Assembly (NCBI RefSeq): GCF_040939455.1
Contig: NC_134110.1
Coordinates: 101,461,001-101,525,000, forward strand
Direction of reading: 5' to 3'
DNA: 64,000 nt
Origin: Microcebus murinus
Lineage: Eukaryota > Chordata > Mammalia > Primates > Cheirogaleidae
The notes beneath the pieces are model-generated. The model saw nothing but the letters and a program-made list of their open reading frames with translations. It ran no database searches and had not been told where the DNA came from. The position numbers and the translations under genes are program-made. Below are positions 12,480 through 25,987 of the stretch, piece after piece (the first letter of the stretch is position 1; every line of letters starts with the position of its first letter).

Positions 12480-14825
12480 TGCCTTGGGTGGTGGTGTGGT
12501 GGTTTTGATGATAGTTGATTGAACTTCATTAGACCAGCAGTTTTTTAGTCATAAACTTGAATTTCTGAATCTAGTGCCTCCTGTAAAATAGAGATTCAAA
12601 TGTTTACCTTAAGGTTTTTTAAAATCGTCTTTCATTCATTCAACCATATCTGTTACTAATCTAATATGTTAAAGACATTTTTGCAAGATCTTTATATATA
12701 AGAATTTTTGCCCCTCAAGAAAAGTAAATAATACATTATACAAGAAGGCAAAATAAAATAAGTAGCAGTTGAATAAAAGATAAGCAAAGAAAAGGAAGTG
12801 GGTGATTCTACATGAAGAACCAGGAATATTAATACTGTGGACATTGTTTGAGAACTGATGCGGGGAGAGAATACTGAGTGGAAATCCAGCCGATGTCTAG
12901 CCAATATCAAGCCAGTATCAGCAGACACTGAGCAAAATGAAGAGACAAGAACATATCTGGAGGGCAGCCTGATGCACATAAAATAGGATGGATTTCTCAG
13001 CAACCCTGGCTCTTTTAAGATGAGACTATAAAATTCATATTGAAGTCTTCACAAGTTCATGGCTTTTGAAATTGTGAGTATTATAAATCAAAAGGCAAAG
13101 GTAGTTTGTTTTTGCCCTAGAAAATAAAGAGATTGTTGACCCAATCATAACAAATTTCATGGTCACAGAGGTATGACTCTACTTAAACTGTCAAAAATTT
13201 TATCATCTATATCAAAGAATTCAAGGAGATATATTAGATGTAGCCTTCCTTTCATACTTGCATAGCCGTTTGCCTGGTCAGTATAACTAACAATGTATAA
13301 TATTTTGTTTAATAAATTTATCTCTTGCCAAAATTTTCAGGAACTTTCCCAGTGACAAAATAAATTTTTTACTTTTTGCCCCTTGGCACTTGTTATATGA
13401 CCCCTCTGAGCTAATTGTGTGCTAAGAGGAAATTTGCTTAGAATCTCAGAATTATCCAAAATCTCTGCAAGAAGCTTCCTGTATCTGGCTTTCTTTCATT
13501 TTTTAAAAACCTCAAGAGCAAATGGCTTTTGGAGAACTCCTCTATTCTGTGAAAATTCTCTGCAATTTGTAGAATTCGTCTATCTTTGGCATGTAGGTTG
13601 ATTATCAAAACAGTTGGTCAGACTTCCTTGATGTAGAATCTGCCCTAATGACAATTCTTAAAATCCCCTTTTCTAAAATTTGATCCTAATATTTTTTAAT
13701 AAAGACGTTTTTAAACCAATAGTTTCCAGGGACTTTATTTTTTAAGTATGGAGTGCACTGAAAGAATAAAGTGGCAGAGGCGAGTAAAAGAATGGTTAAT
13801 AATATGTAGTGCAAGAGATATGAAAATAAAGATATGCACAGGGTGGCCCTGGGAGATCAAAGAAGCAGCAGAGAGGACGGTCACTCGATAGCCTGCTGGA
13901 CACAGACAAAGAAGGGTTCTATAACGTGTTATTGCTTAAGAAAAGATGCAGGAGATAGATTTAAAAATGAAGCAAGTTATGACATTTCAGGAAAGGACAA
14001 GAGAAATTAAATATGAGCAAAGTTGGAACGCCCAACGTAACTGGGTTAGCCTCATAGCACTCTGGTGTGTCGCTGGTCTTTTATCATCTCTTCACGAGTT
14101 CTCACGTGGCTCTCACTCACATACTGCACAAGAAACAAGGGGCCCAGGTCACCCAGTGACGTCTGAACAGTTGGAACCAAGTGTACACTACAAGTAAGTC
14201 CAGTTTGCAGGCTGGAAGCTATCCACTGAGGACCCAAGACAACTGGAAAGGACTGGAGATGTTTACACAGCGTCATTTAGGGTTGTTGAGACGACTTGTT
14301 CTCCTCTTCACAGAAAGACTTCTCTGTCTGATAACATCTGAAATCTCACCGTCTTGGCTTTGTTGCTTTTGTTCATGGATTTTATCCACTTTGAAATTAA
14401 AATACATTTGAAATGGATTATAAAATCCAACTGTTATCATTCACTCACATCTTAGTATAAGTAATTTTTAGACTCTTTTAGCAGCTTTTGCTAGGGAGAA
14501 GGGGAGAAAGTATGAGGAAGTGGCTTGCTTGAAGGACTGCGCGAAACCATGGGAGGCAAATTGAACTCTGAGAACTGGTGCTGGGAACACTTCTTTCTTA
14601 CACATAGAAGGCAATTAATATTTGTTCAATGAATGAAAACAATGAAAAAATAAAACTAGTGATTTATGACTTCGTTTGTAGCTATTGCAGGGATCATAAA
14701 TTAATCATTTTCTTCTTTTGTCAAAGGCTAATCCTCAATGAGAGGAATACAACAGTATTTTTGTGGAAGAAGGAAAGTTTCAAATTCCATCTTAATTTTT
14801 TTCTTATAATATGACAATTTTTTTT
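12480..14825. other. Unique AT-rich DNA, no gene recognised
   Basis: No repeat or exon was recognised with confidence. Several polyadenylation-like AATAAA motifs occur, as expected in AT-rich DNA. No open frame exceeds 103 codons. Confidence 0.4.
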
Positions 14826-14828
14826 TAA

Positions 14829-16200
14829 AACAATATGGTATTGGCACAAAAACAGGAATATTGACCAGTGGAACAGATGTGAGAATCCTGATATAAAACC
14901 ATCCTCATATAGCCATCTCATCTTTGACAAAGCAGACAAAAACATACGATGGGGAAAAGAATCTCTCTTCAATAAATGGTGCTGGGAAAACTGGATAGCC
15001 ACCTGTAGAAGGCTAAAACAGGACCCACACCTTTCACCTCTCACAAAAACCAACTCACGCTGGATAACAGACTTAAACCTAAGATATGAAACTATTAGAA
15101 CTCTAGACATCGGCCTGGGCAAAGAGTTTATGAAGAAGTCCCCAAAGGCAATCACAGCAGCAACAAAAATAAATAAATGGGACATGATCAAACTACAAAG
15201 CTTCTGCACAGCCAAAGAAATAGTCATGAAAGTAAACAGACAACCTACAGAATGGGAGAAAATTTTTGCATCCTATGCATCCGATAAGGGACTGATAACT
15301 AAAATATACTTAGAACTCACGAAAATTAGGAAGAAAAAATCAAATAACCCCATTAAAAAGTGGGCAAAGGACTTGAACAGAAATTTTTCTAAAGAAGACA
15401 GAAGAATGACCAACAAACATATGAAGAAATGCTCAACATCTCTAATCATCAGGGAAATGCAAATCAAAACCACAATGAGATATCACTTAACCCCAGTGAG
15501 AATGGCCTTTATAAAGAAATCTCCAAACAATAAATGCTGGCGTGGTTGCGGAGAGAGAGGAACACTCCTACACTGCTGGTGGGACTGCAAACTAGTTCAC
15601 CCTCTGTGGAAAGCAATATGGAGATACCTTAAAGCGATACAAGTGAATCTACCATTTGATCCAGCAATCCCATTGCTGGGCATCTACCCAAATGATCCAG
15701 TGACACTCTACAAAAAAGACACCTGCACTCGAATGTTTATAGCAGCACAATTCATAATTGCAAGGCTGTGGAAACAGCCCAAGTGCCCATCAATCCAAGA
15801 ATGGATTAATAAAATGTGGTATATGTATACCATGGAGTACTATTCAGCTCTAAGAAACAATGGTGATATAGCACATCTTATATTTTCCTGGTTAGAGCTG
15901 GAACCCATACTACTAAGTGAAGTATCCCAAGAATGGAAAAACAAGCACCAGATATATTCTCCAGCAAACTGGTATTAACTGAGTAGCACCTAAGTGGACA
16001 CATAGGTGCTACAGTAATAGGGTATTGGGGAGGTGGGAGGGGGGAGGGGGGCGGGTATATACATACACAATGAGTGAGATGTGCACCATCTGGGGGATGG
16101 TCATGATGGAGACTCAGACTTTTGGGGGGAGGGGGGAAATGGGCATTTATTGAAACCTTAAAATCTGTACCCCCATAATATGCCAAAATAAAAAAAAATT
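14829..16200 (+). mobile_element. Young 5'-truncated L1 (ORF2 3' part plus 3' UTR)
   Basis: The copy starts inside ORF2 (ACAATATGGTATTGGCACAA), runs through the ORF2 stop at 15976-15978 and a G-rich 3' UTR (polypurine tracts near 16029-16053 and 16122-16138). It ends TACCCCCATAATATGCCAAAATAAAA and an impure A-tail. Total length is about 1.37 kb. The same 3' end appears at 7094-7188 and in variant form at 63445-63860, so these are one lemur L1 lineage. Because ORF2 is still open over the whole retained part, this is likely the youngest L1 here. A TSD could not be resolved because both flanks are A/T-rich. Confidence 0.93.
14830..15978 (+). pseudogene. L1 ORF2 protein, C-terminal 382 codons, open but headless
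   Basis: This is the carboxyl third of the L1 endonuclease/reverse-transcriptase protein, lacking the endonuclease and RT catalytic parts. The reading frame is uninterrupted from the 5' truncation point to a TAA at 15976-15978. The first ATG at 15130 gives 282 residues. The C-terminal cysteine-rich segment ([18 protein letters not shown]) is intact at 15537-15590, followed by the conserved WKAIWRYLK and [12 protein letters not shown] stretches. It cannot make a working protein and has no promoter of its own. Confidence 0.9.
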
Positions 16201-16239
16201 AAAAAAAAAAGAAAAAAACAAACAAACAAAAAAAAAACA

Positions 16240-17365
16240 GAGAAGACATTAAAAAAATAAGCAAGTAGGATGTAGCGTACAAAATTTAATGGGAACAAGT
16301 AGAATTCCAGACAAAAATGTTTCAAGGAAGGAAGTGACTCATAAGAAAAACTTACATACATAAGACAATGATAACGTTAATTAATTTAAGGCACTCTTGG
16401 TTTAAGGGACGGAAAGCAAGACAGCACAGAGGTGTTATAAAACAAATGTCTAATGTGTAATTTACTGTTCAGGATAAGGCTGAGGAAAGGATACCTAGAA
16501 ACACTGGGGCTTTGAACTCACTATATCTAAGGGCTTGTAGCCATGTGGGCAAATTATAAGAAACAAAAAGTAAAGTTAAGGTTGTAAATAAACAATATTT
16601 CTTTGTATTTGGAAAAGGAAAACAATATTTTTTTTTTATTTTTAGTGTAAAGTCTCCAACAGAAGAAATGGTAAATCATAGGACAAATGTAAAAAAAGTC
16701 CTAACTCCTTTCCTCCTGAAGCAGAGAATCGATTAGTCTGCTCTGTGACCTCAAAGCACAGCTGGCTGTTTCCATTGCTTACACTAAATTGATGTAAAGA
16801 GTATCTCTGGGGAAGGGACAATGTGTAGTTGCCATTTTGCTCCTAGTCCAAGAATAGTTCTTGGTCTGTGGCAAAGACTCAATGTTGAACTAAATTCAAG
16901 CGTGGAAAGAATAGAAATGGAAACTGTGGCTAAGAGAAAGAAACTGTTCTTCCTCTCCCTTCAGATTCAGTCCTTCATTCCTTACTCTCTACACCTGAAA
17001 CTGGTGGTTAAGTCTCATATGCTGGATGGATTTAATTTGAGGTGAGAGATGAGAGGCCCAGCAGAACTCTTTAATCTGGCTACAATGAGAGAAGCTTGCT
17101 TTGGGGGTTATTAGGAAAGAATTTCAATTTAAGTTGACTGTGGTAACAAGGGAAGTAGACTGAAGGTTGTGCAGCCTGGGGTCCATTCTGGATTCTAGTG
17201 AAGTTTCTGCTACAACTCATCTCATTTTCTTAGATATGATACACATTTAAGTTGATTTCTTATCTGTAGATTCCATCTTCTATAAGACTGTTTTAGGTTT
17301 CTTCTCATGTTTTAAATCAAGAATTATTTATTGAAAGTCTGTCTTCTCAATTATTGAGAGTCTGT
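16240..17365. other. Unique sequence, no gene recognised
   Basis: The A-rich junction left by the L1 tail is followed by ordinary unique DNA. No exon or repeat was recognised. Confidence 0.45.
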
Positions 17366-17368
17366 CCT

Positions 17369-17730
17369 CATCAGTTTGGGCTGCTGTAACGAAACATCTT
17401 AGATCTGTTGTAATTCTAAACAACAGAAATGGGTATTGCTCACATTTCTGGAAGCTGGGAAGTCCAAGATCATGGCATCAGCAAATTCGGTGTCTGGTGA
17501 AGGCCTGCTTCCTAGTTCACAGACGTTCCTTGTTGCTACATCCTTACAGGGCAGAGGGGTGAAGAATTTAACTCAAGCCTCTTTCATAAGGGCAATGATC
17601 CCATTGATGAGCCCTCATTACGTGATGACTTAATTACTTCCCAAAGGCCCCACTTCTTAATACTATCACATTGAGGATTAGATTCCAACATATGAATTTT
17701 GGGGAAACACCAAAATTCAGACCATAGTAG
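17369..17730 (-). mobile_element. MLT1-type solo LTR (ERVL-MaLR), antisense
   Basis: The + strand reads as the reverse complement of an MLT1A/B-like LTR: TCAGTTTGGGCTGCTGTAAC, CATTTCTGGAAGCTGGGAAG, TCCAAGATCATGGCATCAGC, GTGTCTGGTGAAGGCCTGC, CCCAAAGGCCCCACTTCTTA and ATTCCAACATATGAATTTTG. This ancient LTR class has no retroviral genes here. Diverged but nearly complete in length. Confidence 0.88.
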
Positions 17731-18002
17731 AGCCTATAATATGCCAACCTCTATGTTAAATACTAAGGAAACTGCTGTCATAATTACTGATTAAATTCAA
17801 TAATCCAGTCCATTTTTGGGTAGAAGAGTCTTGTGATAATGTCAATGTCAGGCATTAACAAATCACAATAAAAAATTATAATTTTAACAATATCTTTTCA
17901 TTCTATACCTTTATTTGTTTTTAATTTTTTTAAATCATGTATGTACTTATTTTCATAATCAATAAAAGCAGTTTTGAAAATATGCCTAGAAAATGTTCAT
18001 CA

Positions 18003-19814
18003 GGAAGATGGCTGACCAGAGACATTGGGTGTCAGATCATCCTGGAGGGAAAGAAGAGTTTTGGATAAAGGATGGGGGGAATGGGAACAGCTTAGGTGTA
18101 GTTTAGAGGGAAAGGTGCCAGAGCCTGCTGGACACTTTACAGAAAGAAATTGCAAAGCTTAATAGGAAGGAAAAAAGATATTGGCAAAGATCAACCCCAG
18201 AGAAGCTCAGAGCCCAGTGAAGGGGTAGGTAGGGGTTTTGTTTCTCTTTCCCACACACCTCTAGTAGTCAGCAGGCTGCCAAGTTGCTTGGGAGCTTTTC
18301 CATCCCCGTGAGCCCAAGTGCTGCTGCAACCACTGAACTGGGACCTACTTGAAAATAAAGCATTGGGCTTCCAGCCCCTTTGGGAACCTCACCACCATGA
18401 CCATGTCCTGGAGTGGAGAAGGTGGTTGCCATACTGTTTCTCTGCCCGTAGAGACCCTTTGACTACTCCAGGAGCTCCAGCCCTTCAATTTTCACATCTC
18501 CTATTCCCACATGGGCAGTTCCCAATGACTACCCAGACTGCAGGGGACCCCATAAAACTTGTGTGATCCCAGAGCTTAGACATTCTGCTCGACTCTCCCG
18601 CCATTGCAGCTGAGGGGGCCGATTGAGCTGAGACTTTCAAGGGCAGCTGCCTCCCCTGTGCCATCCATATCGCTCTGGTGCATGGAGCCAAATCTTCTCA
18701 GGACTCAGTCCCCCAGCAGCAGCCTTTGCATTAACTCCCCTGGACTGGGGAGGGAGCAAAGAGAACAGACATTTCCCCATGTTGTGCCCTGTGACTGGGG
18801 GTCAAGCATGCTTCCGCTCTGCATGGAATCTGAGCAGAGGAGAAGCCTCAGATATCACAGGGACCACCTGGGTAGCCTTGGACAACTGCTTCAGTGAGTC
18901 TTAGATGGTGTGGGGAGAATATTGGCCAACCAGCAGCTCAGGCCTGCTCGTGGTCCCTGGGTCACTGAGACAAACCCCTGCCTACATGACTGGGCATCAG
19001 CAGTCTCCAAGATGGTGAAACAGGCACCCATCTGTGTTGCTCTGCTCCCATAATCCCCAGAGCCAGCTCTGAAGCTCTCTTTGTGCTTGATCCTGAGGCC
19101 CTGCCCCTGTGGCTCCAGGGCCCTCACTGGGCCTATGACATTACCCCTGAGATTCTAGAGTTTTGCCTTGGCCCCAAGACCCCACCATTGTGTGTCCTCC
19201 TCTGCTACTGCACCAGTGGAACCTCCCTGATGTCCAACACTTCAAGCAGGAACCCCCAACCCTGAGAAGCCGTTCATTATTCCTGGACCTGGTTCATGCA
19301 AATTCCTATAGCCCAGTTATCCATGATCACTGCCTAAATAGACTCACCCAGCTGCCTCTGTCACCTCCACTGGATGACCCTTACCAGAGCAATCCCCCAC
19401 AACAACAGCCATGAACAGGGACACACCCAGCCCCAACTCAAACTTCCAACAACACATGAACATCCAATAATGACCCTCCACCCCACATGAAGATCATCCA
19501 GGACTGGCTCGAACTGTAGCAATAACATGGCAATGTTCAAAACAGAATAGCTGTTCTACAGGCTCTCAGTGCACATCTGTCCTCCCCTGACAGGTTAATA
19601 TTCCAGAGTAGGACACAAAAGCTCCAATTAGGGTCCTCCTTTCCCCCTAACTGAACAGGAGAGTTTGCCACAAAGGAGAAAATGTTCCCTGAAATCTAAG
19701 GAACCAGAAGCCAAGAGAAGAGGGGCAAGATAAGAAGAAACCAGCAAAAGAACCTTGGCAAAGTAAAAAAAGAATAGTTCAATATCCTCAAGGGATCACA
19801 ATAGAGCTACTTTA
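18003..19814 (+). promoter_or_regulatory. L1 5' UTR / internal promoter region (relic)
   Basis: This GC-richer 1.8-kb segment precedes L1 ORF1. In the family this region holds the internal RNA polymerase II promoter. The usual opening AAGATGGCTGACCAGA, a common L1 5'-UTR start that contains a YY1-like AAGATGGC core, is intact at 18005-18020. Scattered open frames of 60-97 codons on both strands are incidental. Whether any promoter activity survives cannot be judged. Confidence 0.75.
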
Positions 19815-20775
19815 GTGGTCTCCACCTACAAGAAAATTGCTGAAATGACAGAAATGGAATTCAGACTATGGATAACAAATAAGTTGGATGGAATTGAAGA
19901 GAAAGTTGAAAGCCAACAAAAAGGAGCCAGAAAAATATTTCAGGAAATCAATGAAAAGGTCACTATAGAACTAGATAATATAAAGGGATATAATAGAAGT
20001 TACAGAATTGAAAGAGTTATTTAGGGAATTTCAAAACACAGGAGAAAGCTTCAACAACAGAATAATCAAGGAGAAGAAAGAATCTCAGAGCTTGAAAATG
20101 AAGCACTTGAGAAAACCCAGTCATTCAAAGAGGCAGAAAAGAGAATAAAAAAGTCTGAGCAATCACTGAGAGAGATATGGGACTATGTGAAGTGAACTAA
20201 CATTCCAATTATAGGTATTCCTGAGGGAGAAGAAGAAAGAGCTAAAAGCAAAGAAAACCTATTTGAAGGAATTATTGAGGAAAACTTCTCTGGTATCATC
20301 CGAAATTCAGACAGACGGAAGATGGTCATCAAATACCAGGAAGATTCATATAAATAGAACATCTCCCAGATACATAGTAATCAACCTGGCTAAAGTTAAA
20401 ATGACAGAGAAAGTTATGTAAACAAGATAAAAGCAACAAATAACCTACAAAGGAAAACCTATTAGGTTAACTGCAAGCTTCTGAGTGGAAGTCTTATGAG
20501 CCAGAAGGGATAGCAGGCCCATCTTCCGTCTTCTCAAGCAAGAACTATCAGCTAGAATTTTGTATCCTGCAAAACTAAGCTTTATAACTGATGGAGAAAT
20601 TAAGTCTTTTCAGTCAAGGAAATACTGCGAGAATTTACCATGACCAGACCTGCACTGCAAGAAATACTCAGAGCACTACTACACATAAATCAGCACAAAG
20701 GATCTCCACCAATATAAAATTACCCCCCAAAAAAACCCCTAAAATTTGTAACAACTCTTGTGAAACAATAGCATG
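19815..20775 (+). pseudogene. Decayed L1 ORF1 (RNA-binding coiled-coil protein)
   Basis: In the family, ORF1p is a trimeric RNA chaperone that coats L1 RNA. Here the start (MVSTYKKIAEMTEMEF...) is visible, with a charged heptad-like coiled-coil region. Further on is the RRM-entry motif IIGIPEGEEERAKSKENLF (20211-20267) and the poly-lysine C-terminal stretch near 20725-20755. A stop at 20022-20024 ends the first segment at 69 codons, and others follow (for example at 20192-20194), so no functional product is expected. Confidence 0.85.
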
Positions 20776-20809
20776 AGAGTGAAAACAAAGTAATATGGTA
20801 CTATCAACA

Positions 20810-23800
20810 TGATGAATAGATCAACATCCTACATATCAATTCTATCACTCAACATTATTGGTCTGAATGCTCCTCTCAAAAGACATAGACTTGATTAATG
20901 GATAGAAAAACACAACTCAACTATCTTCTGTCTCCAGGAAACACATCTAAAACAGAAGGAGGTATACAGACTCAACCAGAGGGATGCAAAAAAAATTCCA
21001 CATAAATGAATATCAAAAGAAAGCAGGTGTAGCCATTCTTGTATCAGAAAAATATTGACATTAAACCAAAAAGGGTAAAGAAAAACAAAGATGAACATTA
21101 TATAATGGTAAAGGGAGAAATTCAAAAAGAAGACATAAGAATTCTAAATATAAATGTACCTAACACAGGAGCTTCCAAATACATAAAGAAAATTTTACTA
21201 GAGCTAAGTAAACAAAATGAACAGAATCATCATTGCTGGGGCCTTTAACACCCCAATCTCAGAGATGGAAAAAGTCATCAAAGCAGAAAATAAATAAACG
21301 ATGGACTTAAACCAGACACTAAATCAAATAGGCCTAACGGATATTTACAGAAGATTCCACCATAAAACTACTGAATATACATTTTTCTCAGCAACACATG
21401 GGACATTCTTCAAGTTCAATAATACCATAAGGCACAAAACAGGTCTCAACACATCCCAAAAAATCAAAATCATACCTTTTATCTTCTCATACTACAGTGG
21501 AACAAAACTAGAAATCAATCATAAGAGAAACACTCAAACCTATACAAAGTCATGGAAATTAAAGAACCTGCTGCTGTATGATCATTGGGTCAAAAATGAA
21601 ATTAAGATAGAAATAAAAATATTCTTTGAACTGAAAGACAAAGAGGACACAAGCTATAAAAATCTATGGGATTCAGCAAAAGCATTCCTCAAGGGAAAAT
21701 TCATAGCCTTAAATGCCTAAATCAAAAGGCGAAAAGATCTCAAATTAGCAACCTAGTGTCACAACTCAAGGAACTAGAAAAGGAAGAGCAAACCAAACCC
21801 AAAGCCAGCAGAAGAAAAGAAATAACAAAAGTCAGAGCATAACTAAATGAAATGGAACATACACACAAAAATACAAAGCATGAACAAGACGAAAAGTTGA
21901 TTCTTTAAATAAATAAACAAAATTGATATACCTCTTGCTAGGTTAACCAGGAATAAAAGATAAGGGACCCAAATAAGGTCAAAACAGAAATGAAAAAGGA
22001 GACATTACAAATGATACCATAGAAAACAAAACATCATCCCTGAATATTATGAAAGTCTCTATGCACATAAACTAGAAAATGTAGAGATAATGGACAAATT
22101 CCTGAAAACATGTAACTTCCCAGGACTCAATGAAGAAGAAACAGAAATCCTAAACAAACCAATTATGAGCAGTGAGACTCAAGAAGTAATAAAACATCTC
22201 CCAACAATGACAACAACAAAAAAGCCTCAGACATGATGGATCCTCAGCCATATTCTACCAGAACTGCAAAGAAGAGCTGATACCTACACTACAGAAATTA
22301 TTCCATAATATTGAGGACAGAATTCTCTTCAGCTCATTCTCTGAAGCCAATTTCACCTTGATACCAAAGCCAGGAAATGACACAATAAAAAAAGAAAACT
22401 ATAAGCCAGTATCCCTTATGAATATAGATGCAAAAATGCTCCATAAAATGCTAGCAAGCTGAATTCAATAGCACATCAAAAAAATAATCTACCATTAATT
22501 CACCATGACCAGATGGACTTCATCTCAAGGAGGCAAGGATGGTTCAACATATGTAAATAAATAAATGTGATTCACCACACAAATGAAAGCAAAAACAAAG
22601 ACCACATGATTATAGCAGTAGATGTAGAAAAAGCATTCAACACTCTTTCATGATAAAAGCTCTCAATAAAGTAGGCACAGAAGGAATATATCTCAAAATT
22701 ATAAAAGCCATCAATGACAAACCCACAGCCAACATTATGATGAATGGGGAAAAGCTGAAAACATTCTCTCTCTCTCAGAACTGGAACAAGGCAATGGTGG
22801 CCACTATCCCTACTTCTATTCAATATAGTGATGAAAGTCGTAGCCAGATCAATCAGTCAAGAGAAATAAAGAGTGTCCAAATTGGGAAAGAGGAGGTCAA
22901 ACTATTGCTTTTCACTGATGACATGATTTTGTATCTAGAAAACTGCAAGGACTCTACCGAGAGATTTCTGGAATTGATAAATAAATGCAGTAAAGTTTCA
23001 GGTTACAAAATCAGTACACACAAATCAGCAGCATTTCTATATACCAATAACAGTTAGGCTGAGAGTCAAATCAAAGACTCAATATCATTCACAATAGCTG
23101 CAAAGAAAATAAAATATCTAGGAACATACTTAAGCAAGAAGGTGAAAGATCTCTCCAAGAAGAGCTATGAAATACTGATGAAAGAAATTGCAGAGGACAC
23201 AAACAAATGGAAAAGCATATTATGCTCATAAATCAGTTGAATCAATATTGTTAAAACATCCATACTACCCAAAGTGATTTACAGATTCAATGCAAACACC
23301 ATCAAAATGCAAACATCATATTTCATAGATCTAGAAAAAAATAATTCTACATTTTGTTTGTAACTGGAAAAGAGCTTGAATAGCCAAAGCAATCTTAAGC
23401 AAAAAGAAAAAATCTGGAGGCATTACAATACCAGACTTTAAACAATGCTACAAGGCTATAGTAACCAAAGCAGCATTGTATTAGTATAAAAATAAAGCCA
23501 TACACCAATGGAACAGAATAGAGAACCCAGACATAAAACCATCTACCTACATACAACTGATCTTCAAAGAAGCAGACAACAATGCATGCTAAAGAAAAGA
23601 ACCCTTGATCAATAAATGGTGCTAGGAAAGTTGTATAGCCACAAGCAGTAGAATGAAATAGGACCCCTACCTCTCACCACTCACAAAAATTAATTCAAGA
23701 TGGATAAAAGACTTAAATGCAAAGCACGAAATCATAAGAATTCTAGAAGAAAAAGTAGAAAAAATTCTTTTAGATATTGGCCTAAGCACAGAATTTATGA

Positions 23801-24634
23801 CAAAGACCTCAATGGCAATTATTGCAACAATGAAATTAATAAATTGGATTTGATTAAAATAAAAAGCTTCTGCAGAGCTAATAAAACAATCAACAGAGAA
23901 AATAGACAACCTATAGAATGTAAGAAAATATTCACAAGGTATACATCCAATAAAGGGCTAATAACAAGAATCTATAAAGGACTCAAGCAAATAAGCAAGG
24001 GAAAAAAACAACCCTATTTAAAAGGGGGCAAAAGATATGAATAGAAGCTTATCAAAAGAATATAAAGAAATGGCCAATAAACATGACAAAATTCTCAATG
24101 TCACTAATTATTAGAGAAATGCAAATTAATACCACAATGAGATATCACCTTATCCCAGTTAGAATGCCTTTTATTAAAAAGTCCAAAACCAATAGATGCT
24201 GGTGTGGATGCAGAGAGAAAGAAACACTTATACACTGTTAGTTGGACTGTAAATGAGTAAAATCTCTAAGGAAAATAGTATGGAGATTCCTCAAAGAACT
24301 AAAAGTAGACCTACCATTCAATCAGCAATCCCACTACTGTTTATCTACCCAAAATGAAAATAAGTGTTTTTATCAAGACACCTGTACCCAAATGTTTATT
24401 GCAGCACAATATGCAATTGCAAAGATGTGGAATCAATCCAAGTGCACATCAATTCAGGAGTGGATTAATAAAATGTGGTATTTTTATACCATGCTGCACT
24501 ACTCAGCCATAAAAAAGGATGAATTAGTGCCTTTTGCAATGATTTGGATGGAACTTGAGACCATTATCCTAACTGAAGTATCTGAAGAATGGAAAAAGAA
24601 ACACCATATGTACTCACTATTAAATTACAACTAA
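20810..24634 (+). pseudogene. Decayed L1 ORF2 (endonuclease/reverse transcriptase)
   Basis: ORF2p nicks target DNA and reverse-transcribes L1 RNA. The N-terminal endonuclease start (ISILSLNIIGLNAPLKR) is readable at about 20837. The RT catalytic motif survives as FTDDMILYLE near 22909-22938, where FADD is usual, and the C-terminal KMWYFYTMLHYSAIKKDE block is at about 24469-24522. Frameshifts and stops break the frame into many pieces, the longest being 139 and 135 codons. It is inactive. Confidence 0.88.
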
Positions 24635-24830
24635 CTAATGAGCACACATGTGCACAAAGACAAGTAAACTCAGTGGAAAACAAGCAGAGGAGGGGCAATA
24701 CCTACCTAACTGGTACAAGGAACACTATTGGGGCACACTTATAGCTGTAACTCAAGTGTTACAAAATAATTCATGTAACTAAAAACATTTGTGCCCCCTT
24801 AATATTTTAAAATAAAATAAATGTCCATCA

Positions 24831-25956
24831 ACAAGAAAATTAAAACATAAAAAGGAAGAAAAGAAGCCTAAGTTATTTCTACCTTTCTCTTTAGTGCAGA
24901 TTTAGACTCTTGGGAAGAGAGAAGTGGATTTAGCTACTAAGCTAAGTTATGTGAACTGTAAAATATATATTATAAACTTTGTGCTTTCTGTGGTTAACGG
25001 ATTAATAAAGCCCAACATTTCTTGGAAGAGAAACTGCACAAAAATCATTTAAATACTCATGCACTTTGTGTCATTGGTGTGAGGCATTGCAGACATGGCC
25101 GTAGCTTTGCCCTGGTTTCCCACATGAAATCAGCACTGCTATGATGACGATGGTCAGTTTTGTCTTTGAAAACCAACCTTCAGCTTCTGTATTATATAAG
25201 TGCTCCTGTCCTACTTAGCAAATGTACCTAAACGGATGTCATGAATTTTCTCCAGGCTTCCAATTTAATGTTGTCATTAGTAAACTAGGAATTTGGGAAA
25301 AATTCCCACTCTTTTTCCCTTTAGAATCCATGGCAGCTCCCCCACCCAACCTAGCTTTTCTAAAGTCCTGAAATACAATGGAATAATTTTAAGGGTTTTC
25401 TTTTATTTTTAGCTTCTTTGTAGCTATATTTTAAAGAAACTTGGTTATAAATTTAATTTATAAAATATCTTCTTATGCAAGGGCTACTAATTAAAGAGAG
25501 GCTCTTTTCACTTGAATTAAACTTTACAAAAGGAGAAAAGCAACTAATAAAAGTGTGAGATAATTGTAATAGCAATCAAGACAAACTTTTCCAGTGCTTT
25601 TAATGCCCTGGGATTTAGTATTTCTCTGTGACTGCTGACTGAACCCTTCTGCTACAGTGAAGAATTCCATAGGTAACCAGATAGATCCCAGTACAGCTGT
25701 ACTTTATGTTGAATTTGAGGAGCCAAAAACATATAAATTTATTTCCCATTAGTTTATTTAGCTGGGAAAAAATACAGTTAAGTTGACGGAGATATACATA
25801 CATACTTTGCTTAAAGTTCATGCACCTAAAATAGACTTAACAGTAAATCTGTATGATTGTGCTGTTATTGCAGAAGAAGTGTAACCCTAATACATGCAGA
25901 AGGCCCAAATAACTCAGTCTTTACAGAGAGTTGCATTTAAAGACAAACTGTTAAAA

Positions 25957-25987
<31 letters not shown>

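Larger units (their letters stand above)
18003..24818 (+). mobile_element. Full-length, decayed L1 with imperfect 12-bp TSD
   Basis: The 6.8-kb element has all L1 parts in order: a 5' UTR of about 1.8 kb starting GGAAGATGGCTGACCAGAGA, ORF1 (from about 19815), ORF2 (from about 20810 to 24634) and a 3' UTR ending in an AATAAA-rich tail. Flanking repeats AAATGTTCATCA (17991-18002) and AAATGTCCATCA (24819-24830) match at 11 of 12 positions and fit a TSD of some age. Both ORFs carry multiple stops and frameshifts. Its 3' UTR (ACATTTGTGCCCCCTTAATA) differs from the younger L1s at 14.8 and 63.4 kb, so it belongs to an older subfamily. Confidence 0.93.

Noticed and set aside
14629..14814. 61-codon open frame just upstream of the young L1
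   Set aside because: AT-rich chance frame with no recognisable similarity; it is not continuous with L1 ORF2.
21301..21720. Open frame of 139 codons on + as an independent gene
   Set aside because: It is a surviving piece of the decayed L1 ORF2 endonuclease region.
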